From positions 53,700-117,699 of the forward strand of contig CABUAH010000001.1 in the NCBI GenBank assembly GCA_902489475.1: a DNA stretch of 64,000 nt, written 5' to 3'. The stretch comes from an uncultured Oscillospiraceae bacterium (GTDB lineage Bacteria; Bacillota; Clostridia; Oscillospirales; Ruminococcaceae). This document shows positions 1 to 7,526 of the stretch, piece by piece (positions within the stretch are counted from its first letter, which is position 1; each line of letters opens with the position of its first letter). A program made the translations under genes and the position numbers. Under the pieces are notes generated by a model. The model was not told where the DNA came from and did no database searches. It was given only the letters and a program-made list of their open reading frames with translations.

Positions 1-261
1 ATCTCCTGCCTTTACACTCTGGTCAAAGATCAATCCCTTTTTAAATTCTGTCGAGTAATTTTCGATTGGGTTGAGCTTATACTCCAAAGCGTTTTTATTT
101 GCATCTTCTAAAGTCTTGCCTGTAAGATCGGGCATGATTATATTTGCATACTCACTTTTGACAACCGAAAATTCGGGCGTCTTATAAAAGATTTCATCAC
201 ATCCGCAAAGCGACATAAATATTAGCAGAGCGGATAATGAGGCAATTATTTTTCTGATCAT
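1..261 (-). CDS. PASTA-domain lipoprotein, C-terminal part beyond window
   Basis: The 87 codons present start with a lipoprotein signal peptide: Arg3-Lys4, a hydrophobic stretch, then lipobox Leu-Cys-Gly-Cys with the lipidated Cys at residue 21. From about residue 47 the sequence (MPDLTGKTLEDAN, later GLIFDQSVKAGD) has the pattern of a PASTA repeat, the small fold that in penicillin-binding proteins and PrkC kinases binds muropeptides or beta-lactams. The frame is open to the window edge, so the protein continues leftward and may hold more repeats. Its ATG overlaps the uridine phosphorylase stop as ATGA, indicating translational coupling at the end of the nad operon. Exact role unknown; surface-anchored, probably cell-wall associated. 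Confidence 0.75.
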   Translation of the reverse strand, partial: MIRKIIASLSALLIFMSLCGCDEIFYKTPEFSVVKSEYANIIMPDLTGKTLEDANKNALEYKLNPIENYSTEFKKGLIFDQSVKAGD

Positions 262-1046
262 TTTTTATCCTCTTTGATTAGAATTCTTATGGCTTCAATT
301 GCACATTTAATAGCTCTTTGAGAATCATGAGTTATGTTGTCGGGAAGACCTTTGTTTGATCTTTCAACATTCCAAAGCGCTGTCAAAACACACGAGCATC
401 TGACTCTTTTTACAAGTCCGATTGCAAAAATTGCCGCACATTCCATTTCACTTGCAAGACAGCCTGCTTTTAAATATGCATTCCAGCGATATTTTATATC
501 CGATGCTACAGCGGATTCATCGGGCTCAACCTCACCGTAAAAGCTGTCCTTTGAATGAACAACACCCAAATGATAACCGTTTCCGAAATCATCTGATGAA
601 AGCTTTTCCGCAGCTTGCTTTAACGCTGAAACAACCTCAAAGTCCGCAACAGCAGGATAATCCGCAGTGAGATATTCATGGCTCGTGCCTTCACCTCTTA
701 CGGCAGCGGTTGCAATAACCAAATCTCCGCCGATAACTTTAGTATCCATGCCTCCGCTTGTGCCTACACGGATAAAAGTATCCGCTCCGCATTTTATAAG
801 CTCCTCGACAGCGATAGCGGAAGATGGTCCGCCTATTCCCGTTGAACATACAGTTACTTTTTCTCCGTCCAAGGTTCCCGTGTAAACATTATATTCACGG
901 TTATAAGAAATCTGTTGTGCATTTTCAAGATATGCTGCAATTTTTTCAACTCTTCCGGGATCTCCGGGTAGAATTACATATCTTCCTATTTCGTCCTTTG
1001 TAGTGTTAATATGAAACTGTCTTTCTTGATCCATAATTGATGCCAT
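258..1046 (-). CDS. udp: Uridine phosphorylase
   Basis: Cleaves uridine with phosphate to uracil and ribose-1-phosphate in cytoplasmic pyrimidine salvage. At 262 residues it matches the PNP/UDP family length. Visible motifs are GDPGR at 28-32 (phosphate loop), STGIGGPSSAIAVEEL at 68-83, RVGTSGG at 93-99 and EMECA at 200-204, whose Glu binds the ribose. The motif order and wording follow E. coli Udp closely, so uridine is favoured over purine nucleosides. AGGAGGT lies six bases before the chosen ATG. It is the fifth gene of the minus-strand operon, 19 bases after threonine aldolase. Confidence 0.9.
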   Translation of the reverse strand: MASIMDQERQFHINTTKDEIGRYVILPGDPGRVEKIAAYLENAQQISYNREYNVYTGTLDGEKVTVCSTGIGGPSSAIAVEELIKCGADTFIRVGTSGGMDTKVIGGDLVIATAAVRGEGTSHEYLTADYPAVADFEVVSALKQAAEKLSSDDFGNGYHLGVVHSKDSFYGEVEPDESAVASDIKYRWNAYLKAGCLASEMECAAIFAIGLVKRVRCSCVLTALWNVERSNKGLPDNITHDSQRAIKCAIEAIRILIKEDKK

Positions 1047-1065
1047 AAATTACCTCCTAAGGGTG

Positions 1066-2091
1066 CTAAAGCTTCATAATCAGTTTTTCGATATTTTCTT
1101 CCTTCGTAGCCCAGCTCGCACAGAATCTGTAAGCGGACTCTTTTTCGCTGATCTTTTGAGATAGCTCAAATCCGAATTCGCATTTTAGCTCAAAAGCTTT
1201 ATCATTGCTCAAAATGACAAACTGCTGATTTGTATAGGAATCGGCAAAAAGGGAATAGCCCTTTTTAATAAAAGCGTCTTTAAGCTTTAATGCAAGCGAA
1301 ACTGCGTGCTTTGAAATTTCAAAATACAAATTATCGGTAAAAAGCTCGGCAAATTGAATTCCCAAAAGTCTTCCCTTTGCGAGCATACCTCCGCATTGCT
1401 TTATCATGTATCTGAAATCGGGCTTTAGATCGTCATTAGTTATGACAAGAGCTTCTCCGAAGAGCGCTCCGACCTTTGTTCCGCCTATGTAAAAAACATC
1501 GCATAAATTTTCAAGCTCAGTGGGTTTTATGTCGCACTTTTCACACGCAAGCCCATACCCAAGCCTTGCACCGTCGATGAACAAATATATTCCGCATTTC
1601 TTACAGGTTTCATATATATCACAAAGCTCTTGCTTTGAATAAATTGTTCCTGTTTCAGTCGGGAATGATATATATGCCATTTTAGGCATAACGGTGTGTT
1701 CTTTCGATTCATCTGAAATGTGAGAGATATAAAGCTCTTCTATTTGTTTAGCTGAGAGCTTTCCGTATTTGTTTGGAACGGCTATTACTTTGTGACCTCT
1801 TGCTTCGATCGCACCCGTTTCATGAACATTGATGTGACCTGTGTCCGGCGAGATAACGCCTTGATATGGCTTTAGTACAGACGTTATGACAGTTGTGTTC
1901 GTCTGTGTTCCGCCTACAAGGAAATGAATATCACTGTGAGTAAGAGAAAATGCAGCTTTAATTTTTTCTTTTGCTGTTTCACAGTATTCGTCTTGACCGT
2001 AGCCAATTGTCTGCTCCATATTTGTTTTCGTAAGGGCGTTTAAGATTTTCTCGTGACAGCCCTCTGTATAATCGCTTGTGAATAAAATCAT
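1066..2091 (-). CDS. ltaE: Low-specificity L-threonine aldolase (beta-eliminating lyase family)
   Basis: A PLP enzyme of fold type I that splits L-threonine or allo-threonine into glycine and acetaldehyde. Of 341 residues, the PLP-ring Asp and its neighbour Arg are in FIDGARLG (171-178) and the Schiff-base lysine is Lys206 in YIGGTKVGALFGE, both diagnostic for the family. The GGTQTN segment at 60-65 provides cofactor-phosphate contacts. The ATG overlaps the nadC stop by one base (TAATG), so translation is probably coupled. Substrate specificity within the family cannot be read from sequence; a phenylserine or beta-hydroxy amino acid aldolase is possible. Confidence 0.85.
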   Translation of the reverse strand: MILFTSDYTEGCHEKILNALTKTNMEQTIGYGQDEYCETAKEKIKAAFSLTHSDIHFLVGGTQTNTTVITSVLKPYQGVISPDTGHINVHETGAIEARGHKVIAVPNKYGKLSAKQIEELYISHISDESKEHTVMPKMAYISFPTETGTIYSKQELCDIYETCKKCGIYLFIDGARLGYGLACEKCDIKPTELENLCDVFYIGGTKVGALFGEALVITNDDLKPDFRYMIKQCGGMLAKGRLLGIQFAELFTDNLYFEISKHAVSLALKLKDAFIKKGYSLFADSYTNQQFVILSNDKAFELKCEFGFELSQKISEKESAYRFCASWATKEENIEKLIMKL

Positions 2092-2939
2092 TATTTTGCA
2101 CTCTTTTCCATTTTCATTGATATATCAAAGCATTTTACCGAATGAGTCAAAGCTCCTATTGAGATAATGTCAACGCCTGTTTCGGCAATGCTTTTTATAG
2201 TTTCTTCTGTTACATTTCCGCTTGCTTCAAGCAAGGATTTGCCATCACAAAGCTTTACAGCCTCTGCCATTTGATCGCAGGACATATTGTCAAGCATAAT
2301 AAGCTCTGCACCTACCGAAAGAGCTTCGTTTACTTCGTCAAGATTTGTTGTTTCAACCTCGATTTTTACGGTGTGTCCCAAATGTTCACGCAGTGCGTTA
2401 ACAGCATTTGTGATGCTGCCGTATGCGTCAAGATGAGTATCTTTGAGCATTGCACAGTCGGAAAGGTTGTATCTGTGGTTTTTTCCGCCTCCGACAGTAA
2501 CAGCGTATTTTTGCAGTGAGCGAAGTCCGGGAAGAGTTTTTCTTGTATCGGCAACACTTGCCTTTGTGTCTTTTATCAATTCAACGCATTTGTTCGTTTG
2601 AGTAGCAATACCTGAAAGGTGCTGAACTAGATTAAGAGCAGTTCTTTCACCCTTTAACAGCGTTTTAACACTTCCGTGAATAACAGCGATTATGTCGCCT
2701 TTTTTAACCTTTTGACCGTCGCTTATCAAAATCTCGTACTGAATCGTGCTGTCCAAAAGTTCAAAAACTCTCATGGCTATTTCTATTCCGCACAAAACTC
2801 CGTCGTCCTTTGATACATATCTTGCGGTTGACGTGAGGTTATCATCAATGAGATAATCGGTAGTAACATCGATATAGTTTATGTCCTCTTTTATAGCTCG
2901 TTTAATTATGTCATCAATTTCAAACTGCATAGGTTTCAT
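2091..2939 (-). CDS. nadC: Nicotinate-nucleotide pyrophosphorylase (quinolinate phosphoribosyltransferase)
   Basis: Converts quinolinate and PRPP to nicotinate mononucleotide with loss of CO2, the last step of de novo synthesis before the common NAD pathway. The 282 residues have the expected size and motifs: GERTALNLVQHLSGIAT at 97-113, DTRKTLPGLR at 131-140 and GGGKNHRYNL at 150-159, which bind quinolinate and PRPP, and a C-terminal half barrel ending EASGNVTEETI. GAAAGGA lies about eight bases before the ATG. It is separated from nadB by the AI-2E permease gene; nadA is not in the window. Confidence 0.95.
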   Translation of the reverse strand: MKPMQFEIDDIIKRAIKEDINYIDVTTDYLIDDNLTSTARYVSKDDGVLCGIEIAMRVFELLDSTIQYEILISDGQKVKKGDIIAVIHGSVKTLLKGERTALNLVQHLSGIATQTNKCVELIKDTKASVADTRKTLPGLRSLQKYAVTVGGGKNHRYNLSDCAMLKDTHLDAYGSITNAVNALREHLGHTVKIEVETTNLDEVNEALSVGAELIMLDNMSCDQMAEAVKLCDGKSLLEASGNVTEETIKSIAETGVDIISIGALTHSVKCFDISMKMEKSAK

Positions 2940-2944
2940 ATGTT

Positions 2945-4129
2945 TTATTTCCTTTCTTTCTGTTTGTCGTTTGAAAAATTAATTTCTATTACGTCGCTTG
3001 ATTCTGTCTTTGCTTCGGTGCTGAGCTTTTCGTTTACACGTTCTCTGACAATTTTATATATTGTGGCGGCTAGAGGAACGGAAAATATCATTCCGAAGAT
3101 TCCGAAAAGTCCTCCACCGACAGTTACTGCTGCTAAAACCCATATAGACGGAAGCCCTACAGAATTTCCGACAACTCTTGTGTAGATCAAGTTTTCTTCA
3201 AGGATCTGAACAACAAGATAGAAGGCTATGAAAATAATTGCTTTTATAGGGCTTTCGGTAAAAATCAGAAATGCTCCTATAATAGCTCCCAAGTATGCAC
3301 CTACTATAGGAATCCAAGCTGTTATTCCAACGACAACTCCGGTTAAAAGTGCATAAGGAAAACCAAACAGCCACATACCGACGCCTATAATACAGCCGAG
3401 CAATACAGCGTCTGTACATTGTCCGACAACAAAGCTTGAAAAAGTTTTATTAGCAATTGAAAGGTAATGACCCAACTTTTCGCCTTTATATGGATTATAC
3501 GCTCTTAAAACTTTTTTAAATTGTTTTATGAGCGTTTCCTTGTTGGCTAAAAGATAAATAGCAAATATAACTGCCACAACAGTTGTAACAATCACAGAAA
3601 TCGTACCGGAAGCAATTGAGAATACACCGTCTAAAATTCCGGTAGCACCGCTTGTGATGAAGGAAGTCATTCTTGAGGCAATATCGCTCCAGTTTGATTT
3701 AGGTATGTCGCCGAGTCCGGATAAAAATGTATTTTCAAAATTCTTTTCAGTCCATTTCGCAAGATCTTCTACAAACAAAGGAATCTTTTCCCCAAGAAGT
3801 GAGATTGCTTTTACTATTTCAGGAACAATCAGAGATATAACGGCAAGAACTATCAGCAGCAAAAGTAAAATAGACGCAATAAGGCAAACAGGACGCCTTG
3901 TTTTTTGAACAATTCTCTTTTTTGACGAAGAAAAGTAAATTTTCTCAATCCTTGTTAACAAAATGTTAAGTGCAAATGCCAATATAAGTCCTAAAATAAG
4001 CGGAAACATTGCGTCATATATCATAACAACCAATCCGCCAAGCTGAGTGGAATACTTTATAAAAAGAATTATAACTACAAGCAGCACTCCGAAAAAAATA
4101 AGTCGTTTGTTTCTTTTTGAGATTTTCAT
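2945..4129 (-). CDS. AI-2E family transporter (permease)
   Basis: A 394-residue membrane protein of the former UPF0118 family. Hydrophobic segments are visible near residues 8-50 (two), 68-90 and 150-185, with a later group at about 240-340, giving roughly eight membrane passes. A soluble loop containing LVIPEIVKAISLLGEKIPLFVEDLAKW lies between, as in the family. The C-terminal tail is charged and cytoplasmic. Members range from AI-2 exporters to Na+/H+ antiporters, so the substrate is undetermined. The gene sits tightly between nadB (10 bases) and nadC (5 bases), which suggests co-transcription but is not evidence for transport of an NAD precursor. Confidence 0.85.
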   Translation of the reverse strand: MKISKRNKRLIFFGVLLVVIILFIKYSTQLGGLVVMIYDAMFPLILGLILAFALNILLTRIEKIYFSSSKKRIVQKTRRPVCLIASILLLLLIVLAVISLIVPEIVKAISLLGEKIPLFVEDLAKWTEKNFENTFLSGLGDIPKSNWSDIASRMTSFITSGATGILDGVFSIASGTISVIVTTVVAVIFAIYLLANKETLIKQFKKVLRAYNPYKGEKLGHYLSIANKTFSSFVVGQCTDAVLLGCIIGVGMWLFGFPYALLTGVVVGITAWIPIVGAYLGAIIGAFLIFTESPIKAIIFIAFYLVVQILEENLIYTRVVGNSVGLPSIWVLAAVTVGGGLFGIFGMIFSVPLAATIYKIVRERVNEKLSTEAKTESSDVIEINFSNDKQKERK

Positions 4130-4139
4130 AGATTTTTCC

Positions 4140-5654
4140 TTAATAATTGTTTAACTCATGCTCAACCCAGTTTTGAGTTTTAAGCTCAAGACTCTCCGTG
4201 GCAGTTTTGTTAGCTTCTGAGAGAATAATATATGCTACTGTTGCCAGCGACTTTGCCTCTGTGTAATCTTTGTCAACAGTAAAGTTCCCGTTTTCGAGCA
4301 TTTCTTTGATTTTAATAATTTCGTCAAAGCCGGAAAAGAGCTTTTCAATATTCGGCATTACGAAGTAAGCAGACTGCATAATGCTTCTTATGCGGGTGCG
4401 GATTCCTGTAGGTATATGCACAGCGTCTTTGTTTTGTTTGAATTCGTATTCGCTGAAGCCTCTTTTCATTCCCTTTGCACGCTCATTGATAACCGTAGCG
4501 GCGTGCCTTGAGAAAACCAAAGCTTCCAAAAGAGAATTTGAAGCAAGACGGTTGTTTCCGTGAACTCCCGTGTGAGAACATTCTCCGCAGGCAAACAAAT
4601 TATCTACAGTTGTTTCAGCTTTTTCGTCAACAGCAATTCCGCCCATAAGATAGTGCTGGCACGGGTAGATTGGAATTAAATCCTTAGTCATATCATATCC
4701 GGCTTCCAAAAGCTTTTTGTAAATCATGGGGAATCGATCTTTAATAAATGTCGGATCCTTGTGAGTTATATCAAGATAGAATTCGTTGCTGTTTGTACGC
4801 TGCTCTTCGAAAATTATTGAGTGGGATACAACATCTCTTGGGGCAAGCTCCAGTCTGTCGTCGTAGTTGTGCATAAACCTTTCACCGAAACAGTTCCTTA
4901 AATATGCACCTTCTCCTCGAACCGCTTCAGATATCAAAAAGCATTCTCTGGAATTTTTATCGTTAAAAGCAGTAGGATGAAATTGAATATAGCTTAGTCT
5001 GGAAATTTTCGCACCCATATTATAAGCAAAGGCTATTCCGTCACCTGTGGCAATGGATGAGTTTGTAGTATATTCATAAACTCGACCGATACCGCCGGAA
5101 GCAAAAATGCTGAAATGCGAGTTATATGTGGTGTGAACGCCGTTTCTAAGCACATCAAATGAAAATCCGGTAGGCGTCTTTTTTACGTTGCACACAAGTG
5201 CGTTGTCGATAACATCTATGTTTTTAAGTGTTAAAACAAAATTTCTCAGTTTCGTGGTGATCTCATCACCGGTCGAATCTTTGTGATGAAAGATTCGGTG
5301 CTTTCCGTGACCGCCCTCAAGGGTTCGGTGATAATCGCCGTTTGAAGTTTTATCAAAGTCTACTCCGAGGTTTATTATCTTCTCAATGTCAATGTGTGCT
5401 TCATTGACAAGAATAGTAGTTGTTTTAGGGTTGTTCTCAAAACCTCCTGCGACAAAAGTATCATGCTTGTGAAATTCAGGCGAATCATTGGGAGAGTTAT
5501 AAACTCCTGCAATTCCGCCCTGCGCAAGGGAAGAGTTACACAGAGAAAGCTCTGCTTTTGAAATCAGCAAAACACGCAGGCGCTCAGAGAGGTTTATTGC
5601 TGAATAAAGACCTGCGACGCCGCTTCCGATAACTATTACGTCATAATTATTCAT
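4140..5654 (-). CDS. nadB: L-aspartate oxidase
   Basis: FAD enzyme that oxidises L-aspartate to iminoaspartate, the first step of de novo NAD synthesis. It has 504 residues, starting with a Rossmann dinucleotide loop GSGVAGLY at 10-17 and SSLAQGGIAG near 43. In the middle are the HPTAF and RGEGAYLRN motifs of the succinate dehydrogenase/fumarate reductase flavoprotein family, and ACGECSHTGVHGNNRLASNSL contacts FAD. The C-terminal part is shorter than in proteobacterial NadB. It is the first gene of the minus-strand operon; its leader contains the 5702-5868 hairpin repeat. The quinolinate synthase gene nadA would be needed and is not present here. Confidence 0.93.
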   Translation of the reverse strand: MNNYDVIVIGSGVAGLYSAINLSERLRVLLISKAELSLCNSSLAQGGIAGVYNSPNDSPEFHKHDTFVAGGFENNPKTTTILVNEAHIDIEKIINLGVDFDKTSNGDYHRTLEGGHGKHRIFHHKDSTGDEITTKLRNFVLTLKNIDVIDNALVCNVKKTPTGFSFDVLRNGVHTTYNSHFSIFASGGIGRVYEYTTNSSIATGDGIAFAYNMGAKISRLSYIQFHPTAFNDKNSRECFLISEAVRGEGAYLRNCFGERFMHNYDDRLELAPRDVVSHSIIFEEQRTNSNEFYLDITHKDPTFIKDRFPMIYKKLLEAGYDMTKDLIPIYPCQHYLMGGIAVDEKAETTVDNLFACGECSHTGVHGNNRLASNSLLEALVFSRHAATVINERAKGMKRGFSEYEFKQNKDAVHIPTGIRTRIRSIMQSAYFVMPNIEKLFSGFDEIIKIKEMLENGNFTVDKDYTEAKSLATVAYIILSEANKTATESLELKTQNWVEHELNNY

Positions 5655-5701
5655 AAAAATGACACGGCCTTTCTGTTTGTAGTGAAACTGTTTTTATAAC
5701 C

Positions 5702-5868
5702 TAAGCGCAGATGTCCCCCGACTCTAAAGCGGCGGGTTCCATTTCAGAATTTAGTGGGAATTATAATCTCCCATTGAAACCCTGAGGAGCTAACGCTCCA
5801 AGCGCAGGTTTCAATCAGACGCCACACTCTGCTCCTTGCAAGCAAAGCAGAGCGTTGCTCCGATTTAA
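5702..5868 (+). repeat. Dispersed multi-hairpin repeat, type A copy 1
   Basis: It contains, in order, a hairpin with CCCCCG against CGGCGGG, a second with GTGGGA against TCCCAT, a third GGAGC-taac-GCTCC, and a long terminal hairpin (CTCTGCT against AGCAGAG). The last 42 bases are identical to those of the copy at 45459-45500. In transcripts of nadB it would lie in the untranslated leader, in antisense orientation. Confidence 0.85.
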
Positions 5869-5988
5869 GTTAATAGTAATAATACCACATTTTTTTGAAA
5901 AATGCCATACTTTTATTGCTTTTTTATAAAAATTAAGTAAAAAACAATTTGAATAACAAAAAGGATTCTTCCAATGATTAAAGTAAAT

Positions 5989-6128
5989 AACCGTGAACGG
6001 ATGTCCCCGCCTTTTAGGCGGCGGTCATCTACGTTTTTCAGTAGGGGAGATAAATCTCCTACTGAAACCCTAAGGGGCTTCGCCCCTCGTTCACTTGTTA
6101 AATGACGGGGCAGTGCCCCTTATTGAAC
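5989..6128 (+). repeat. Dispersed multi-hairpin repeat, type B copy 1
   Basis: Hairpins: GATG..CCGCC-tttta-GGCGG..CATC; TCAGTAGG.. against CCTACTGA; AGGGGC-ttc-GCCCCT; and a terminal GGGGC-agt-GCCCC. GTGAACG at 5993-5999 is complementary to CGTTCAC at 6088-6094 and would enclose the first three hairpins. It lies in the leader of the gene at 6145. Confidence 0.87.
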
Positions 6129-6144
6129 CAACGGAGGATTTTTT

Positions 6145-7284
6145 ATGGATAATTTCAGCTTTTTAGACGCACATGAACGAATTCTTTCGCCGATGCAGGC
6201 TTACAAATTCGGGCTTGCTTTAGGTTCTTCTTTCAAGGATAAAAGTAAAATAGCAGTAGGCTTCTGTAAAAAAAGAGGATCGGATATTTATGCTTATTTG
6301 ATTTCTTCAGCAATTTCTGCGTGTGGAAACGATTGTTATTTGATTCCCGATAGTGAGATGTATATGTCTGCATACGGTGCTTTCGCATTTTCAGCTGAGT
6401 GTTATTTACACATTTCGTTTGAAAGTCATGTAAGCGTGTGGGCAGGCGGAAAACTCGGAAGCGGACTCAGCAAGGATTTTTTATATGAGATAACCGAAAG
6501 GTATCATACGGAGCGCTTTGAGCCTGTTGCTCCTCACCTCAGCGGAAAGATTGAAATTGTGAATGAGGTTAAGAGCTTATATTCTTCTGATTTGAGCAGA
6601 AAGTTTAATAATATAAAAGGTATAAGAGCGCAGTTTAAAACATCATCTTCGCTTACAGCAAATCTATTTGATGAAATAATACGGGATAAAAATGATCTTA
6701 ATGCAGAAGAGGTTGTGTTTAATTTTTCACTTGACTGCAAAAAAGTTTCTGCATACAGCGAAAAAACAGGATATGTATTTTATGAAACACTGTTGATGCT
6801 TGCTGCAAATATAGAGCTTGAAAACGGCGTGGAGGTTGTTGTGCCGAAATACTTCCCGTCTGCGGCAAATAAGCTTTCCGGCAGACTTTTACGCACCGAA
6901 GGCAGAGAAAGTCTTATAATCGGTGAGCATAACAGATTTTTAACCGACAGTTTTTATCTTGTTTTGATGATTTTAGATTATATGGGTAAGAACAATTTCA
7001 CTTTAAGCGATGCGCTTGAAGGTATTCCGAGAGTATATTTTTCTCAAAGGTATATTTATGCCGGGGAGGATTGCGAAGAGAAAATGAATAAAATGAAAAC
7101 AGAGGGGTTCATTGACGAAAATTCAGAGTATGTCGGTGCGTTAGGAAAAGTGAGAACGAAGCTTGATAAAACAAAAAGAGGAATACTTCTTTTGGCAGAC
7201 GCTTTAAGTTTTGAAGCAGCGGGTTCTCTTTGCGATGAGATAGAGAATTATGTCAATCGAATAAATCTTGACAAAGATGAATAA
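6145..7284 (+). CDS. Degenerate phosphohexomutase-like protein, probably non-catalytic
   Basis: The 379 residues follow the fold order of the alpha-phosphohexomutases (GlmM, phosphomannomutase): LSPMQAYKFGLALGSSF and an AVGFCKKRGSDIYAYLISSAISACG stretch correspond to domain 1, FYETLLMLAANIELENGVEVVV to domain 3, and IIGEHNRFLTDSFYLVLMILDYM to the sugar-binding loop region. The catalytic loop (normally TASHNP) reads HISFESHVSV, without the phosphoserine context. The metal loop DGDGDR is SLDCKKVS. The phosphate-binding fourth domain is largely missing. I infer a sugar-phosphate sensing or structural role, or a relic. GGAGG precedes the ATG. It is followed by a promoter and terminator ahead of rnj. 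Confidence 0.6.
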   Translation: MDNFSFLDAHERILSPMQAYKFGLALGSSFKDKSKIAVGFCKKRGSDIYAYLISSAISACGNDCYLIPDSEMYMSAYGAFAFSAECYLHISFESHVSVWAGGKLGSGLSKDFLYEITERYHTERFEPVAPHLSGKIEIVNEVKSLYSSDLSRKFNNIKGIRAQFKTSSSLTANLFDEIIRDKNDLNAEEVVFNFSLDCKKVSAYSEKTGYVFYETLLMLAANIELENGVEVVVPKYFPSAANKLSGRLLRTEGRESLIIGEHNRFLTDSFYLVLMILDYMGKNNFTLSDALEGIPRVYFSQRYIYAGEDCEEKMNKMKTEGFIDENSEYVGALGKVRTKLDKTKRGILLLADALSFEAAGSLCDEIENYVNRINLDKDE

Positions 7285-7295
7285 AGTGGTATAAT
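7268..7295 (+). promoter_or_regulatory. SigA-type promoter upstream of rnj
   Basis: TTGACA at 7268-7273 and TATAAT at 7290-7295 with a 16-base spacer, overlapping the end of the preceding gene. Start expected near 7302, giving a leader of about 225 bases interrupted by a terminator at 7390-7437. Confidence 0.75.
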
Positions 7296-7389
7296 AATAG
7301 TTAATATTAATGGTCGGAAACTTTTTCAGCGGTATTGATTTTCGTTTCTTTGCCGCAAAAAATCGAATGTTACATTCTTTTTATTATTT

Positions 7390-7437
7390 GCCCGAGCCTC
7401 TTAAATTTAGTTGTTGATATGGCTCAGGGCTTTTTTG
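7390..7437 (+). terminator. Intrinsic terminator in the rnj leader
   Basis: GCCC-GAGCC pairs with GGCTC-a-GGGC, followed by TTTTTTGTT. It lies downstream of the promoter at 7268 and upstream of rnj, so it is either an attenuator or the end of a roughly 135-base small RNA. Confidence 0.75.
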
Positions 7438-7526
7438 TTAACTCAAAACAATAATTAAAACACTTATGCACCGAACGGAAAAATGTGCAGGTGAACAGAC
7501 AAACCGGAAAGGAAAGTATTTTTTAT

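Larger units (their letters stand above)
5655..6144. other. Intergenic region between divergent nadB and the phosphohexomutase-like gene
   Basis: This 490-base gap holds two multi-hairpin repeats (5702-5868 and 5989-6128) separated by about 120 bases of AT-rich DNA without an ORF. A TATTAT box on the minus strand near 5875-5890 could serve nadB but lacks a good -35. The right repeat ends just before the GGAGG of the next gene. I see no protein gene here. Confidence 0.7.

Noticed and set aside
5702..6128. CRISPR array or tRNA-like cluster in the nadB upstream region
   Set aside because: The two units are different subtypes with internal hairpins, no regular spacers, and no cloverleaf or CCA end.
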